Of a stretch of DNA of 7,374 nt, positions 5,199 to 7,374 are shown one piece after another. Position numbers and translations under genes: made by a program. How positions within the stretch are numbered: position 1 is the first letter of the stretch; every line of letters begins with the position of its first letter. Below the pieces are notes generated by a model. It saw nothing but the letters and a program-made list of their open reading frames with translations, was not told the origin of the DNA and did not search any database. Source of the DNA: an uncultured Pseudomonadota bacterium (GTDB lineage: Bacteria > Pseudomonadota > Alphaproteobacteria > RF32 > CAG-239); assembly GCA_902795745.1 (NCBI GenBank), contig CADBMG010000055.1:1-7374 (forward strand), given 5' to 3'.

Positions 5199-7374
5199 AT
5201 GCCAAAAGTTGTTGAAAAAATTAAGAAAAGTATAAAAAAAGATAAAGAATTTCCGGTATATGCGGTATTACCGTTGCGCGATGTTGTGGTTTATCCGCAA
5301 ATGATTGTACCGATTTTTGTCGGTCGGGAAAAATCAATTGCCGCTGTACAAAATGCACAGGAAAACGGCTCAAAAATCATTTTGGTAATGCAGAAAAAAG
5401 CTGAAACGGAAGTACCGAAAATTAAGGATTTATATGAGGTGGGTACGGTTGGCAATATTCTGCAGATGTTGAAATTACCTGACGGAACGGTAAAAATCTT
5501 GGTTGAAGGTATTGAGCGGATAAAAGTTCGTGAACCGCAAGATTTGGGTGATTATATTACAGCTCAGGCAGAGAGCTATCCGCTTGTTGAAGAAGATAAT
5601 AAAGAAGTAGAATCTTGGGCACGCGCTGTGGTAAGTCAGTTTGAAGATTATGTTAAAGCAAATAAGAAAATTCCTTATGATGTAGTGCAATCTGTTAAAC
5701 AAATTGATGAATATGATAAGCTTGCTGATACCATCGCTTCGCATTTGTCGTTAAAAACGCAAGACAAACAGTTTTTATTGGAGGCAGATTCACTAAAAGC
5801 CCGCCTCAATAAGTTGTTGGAACTTATTGATACGGAAATGATGGTTTCCGAAGTAGAAGACCGCATTAAGTCGCGTGTTAAAAAACAAATGGAAAAAAGC
5901 CAGAAAGAATATTATTTAAATGAGCAAATGAAAGCCATTCAAAAGGAACTTAATCACGGAGAAGACGATGACGAATACGGTGATTATCTGAAAAGAATTA
6001 ATGCCACAAAGTTTAGTAAAGAGGCACGAGAAAAGTCGCTTGCCGAGCTTAAAAAACTACGCACAATGTCTCCTAGTTCTCCCGAAAGTTCAGTCATTCG
6101 CAATTATCTTGATTGGCTTTTGGATTTGCCATGGGATAAAAAGACAAAGCTCAATAAAGATTTGGCAACTGCGATTCGCATTTTGGATGAAGATCATTAC
6201 GGCTTGGAAAAGGTTAAAGAACGTATTGTTGAATATTTGGCGGTACAATCGCGTTCCAAGCGTCTGAAAGCTCCTATTCTATGCTTAGTAGGACCTCCGG
6301 GAGTGGGTAAAACTTCGCTTGGTCGTTCCATTGCTCGTGCCACCAATCGTCATTTTGTTCGTGCCTCGTTGGGCGGTATGCGTGATGAGGCGGAAATCCG
6401 CGGGCATCGCCGTACTTACGTGGGGGCAATGCCGGGAAAAATCTTACAATCAATGAAAAAATCAGGCACAACAAATCCTTTGTTCTTGCTTGATGAAATT
6501 GATAAACTCGGTAGCGACTGGCGAGGTGATCCGAGTTCAGCACTATTGGAAGTTTTAGATCCGGAACAAAACAACACCTTTGAAGACCACTACTTAGAAG
6601 TTGATTATGATCTTTCCGATGTCATGTTTGTAACAACGGCTAACTCTTTGGATATGCCTCGACCGCTTTTGGATCGTATGGAAATTATTCGTCTTGATGG
6701 TTATACCGAAGATGAAAAGGTAGAGATAGCCAAACGCCATTTATTGCAAAAAGTATTTGATGAAAATGCGGTAGAATGCTCGGAATTGATAGTAACCGAT
6801 GAGGCAATTCGTGATATAATCCGTTATTATACGCGTGAAGCCGGTGTGCGTCATTTAGAGCGAGAATTGGCAACCATTGCGCGTAAAGCGACCAAAGAAA
6901 TTCTGATGCATCAAGATGAATGCGTCACTATTGAAGTAACGCCGAAAAATTTGGAAAAGTATCTTGGTGTTAAGCGATACAGCTATGGTGTAGCAGACAC
7001 CAAAGACCATATCGGGGTGACAACCGGTTTGGCGTGGACGGAAGTAGGTGGTGATATTTTGTTCATCGAAGCGGTAGATATGCCGGGCAAAGGTAAAGTC
7101 ACCCAAACAGGAAAACTCGGCGATGTGATGAAGGAATCGATTGAAACGGCATATTCCGTAGTGCGCTCTCACTCCAAAGATTTAGGCATTGATCCGGAAG
7201 TGTTTGACAAGACTGATGTTCACGTACACGTACCGGAAGGAGCAACTCCGAAAGATGGTCCGTCGGCGGGTGTGGCAATGTACACTACTTTGGTTTCCGT
7301 ATTTACAAAACGCGCGGTAAAGAGCGATGTGGCGATGACCGGAGAAATTACCTTACAAGGGCGCGTTCTACCGA
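5199..7374 (+). CDS. lon: ATP-dependent protease Lon (LonA, family S16), C-terminus cut by window end
   Basis: Lon is a cytoplasmic hexameric AAA+ serine protease that unfolds and degrades misfolded and specific regulatory proteins. The window holds 725 codons and no stop. The order is standard: N-terminal substrate-binding domain (about residues 18-210, starting at VYAVLPLRDVVVYP), coiled-coil helices (about 210-300), AAA+ module (about 315-570) and protease domain (from about 600). Visible motifs are Walker A GPPGVGKT (365-372), Walker B LFLLDEID with D432 and E433, sensor-1 N482, the arginine in LLDRME (R493), and the catalytic serine S689 in DGPSAG. The paired catalytic lysine, expected near residue 732, falls just outside. 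The first Met is supported by a GGAG at 5183-5186, with a long 12-base spacing. The reading frame is unbroken. Alphaproteobacteria often carry lon directly after clpP-clpX; here an orphan 88-residue gene precedes it. Confidence 0.98.
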   Translation, partial: MPKVVEKIKKSIKKDKEFPVYAVLPLRDVVVYPQMIVPIFVGREKSIAAVQNAQENGSKIILVMQKKAETEVPKIKDLYEVGTVGNILQMLKLPDGTVKILVEGIERIKVREPQDLGDYITAQAESYPLVEEDNKEVESWARAVVSQFEDYVKANKKIPYDVVQSVKQIDEYDKLADTIASHLSLKTQDKQFLLEADSLKARLNKLLELIDTEMMVSEVEDRIKSRVKKQMEKSQKEYYLNEQMKAIQKELNHGEDDDEYGDYLKRINATKFSKEAREKSLAELKKLRTMSPSSPESSVIRNYLDWLLDLPWDKKTKLNKDLATAIRILDEDHYGLEKVKERIVEYLAVQSRSKRLKAPILCLVGPPGVGKTSLGRSIARATNRHFVRASLGGMRDEAEIRGHRRTYVGAMPGKILQSMKKSGTTNPLFLLDEIDKLGSDWRGDPSSALLEVLDPEQNNTFEDHYLEVDYDLSDVMFVTTANSLDMPRPLLDRMEIIRLDGYTEDEKVEIAKRHLLQKVFDENAVECSELIVTDEAIRDIIRYYTREAGVRHLERELATIARKATKEILMHQDECVTIEVTPKNLEKYLGVKRYSYGVADTKDHIGVTTGLAWTEVGGDILFIEAVDMPGKGKVTQTGKLGDVMKESIETAYSVVRSHSKDLGIDPEVFDKTDVHVHVPEGATPKDGPSAGVAMYTTLVSVFTKRAVKSDVAMTGEITLQGRVLP

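Noticed and set aside
5475..7172. Several open frames of 62-105 codons overlapping lon, mostly antisense
   Set aside because: All lie within the intact, highly conserved lon frame.

Overview
This is a low-GC, AT-rich bacterial window with five complete protein genes and two genes cut by the window edges. Two enzymes are certain: an M17 leucyl aminopeptidase (pepA) and the ATP-dependent protease Lon. Lon reads like a proteobacterial LonA over all 725 visible residues. The sequence before lon fits the alphaproteobacterial RpoH (heat-shock sigma) promoter pattern. I therefore infer an AT-rich alphaproteobacterium, possibly one of the uncultured host- or gut-associated lineages. That placement is inference, because the window holds no rRNA or other marker.

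Layout. (1) Positions 1-1739, minus strand: a 532-residue basic protein with an HNH-like His/Asn cluster, followed by a gene whose start overlaps its stop (TAATG). The visible 47 residues of this second gene resemble the N-terminus of SMI1/KNR4 (SUKH/YrhA-type) proteins. If both readings hold, this is a nuclease/immunity-like pair. (2) Positions 1740-1881: a divergent intergenic region with a good promoter on each strand. (3) Positions 1882-3303, plus strand: pepA, ending at a bidirectional hairpin terminator. (4) Positions 3338-4644, minus strand: a 194-residue protein built of five degenerate repeats of about 26 residues, with codon use unlike its neighbours, and upstream of it a secreted, coiled-coil-rich 207-residue protein. 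(5) Positions 4645-4830: a very AT-rich divergent region. (6) Positions 4831-5097, plus strand: an 88-residue orphan whose ribosome binding site lies inside a palindrome. (7) Positions 5199-7374, plus strand: lon, truncated by the window end.

How the genes relate. pepA and lon are housekeeping proteolysis genes: Lon degrades damaged and regulatory proteins, and aminopeptidases finish the resulting peptides. They lie in separate transcription units and need not be co-regulated. The genes around them are accessory or lineage-specific. The parts most likely to hold something undescribed are the coupled pair at 1-1739, the repeat protein at 3338-3922 and the palindrome-controlled small gene at 4812-5097. 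No gap between genes exceeds 190 bases. I saw no tRNA, rRNA, CRISPR array or insertion sequence.
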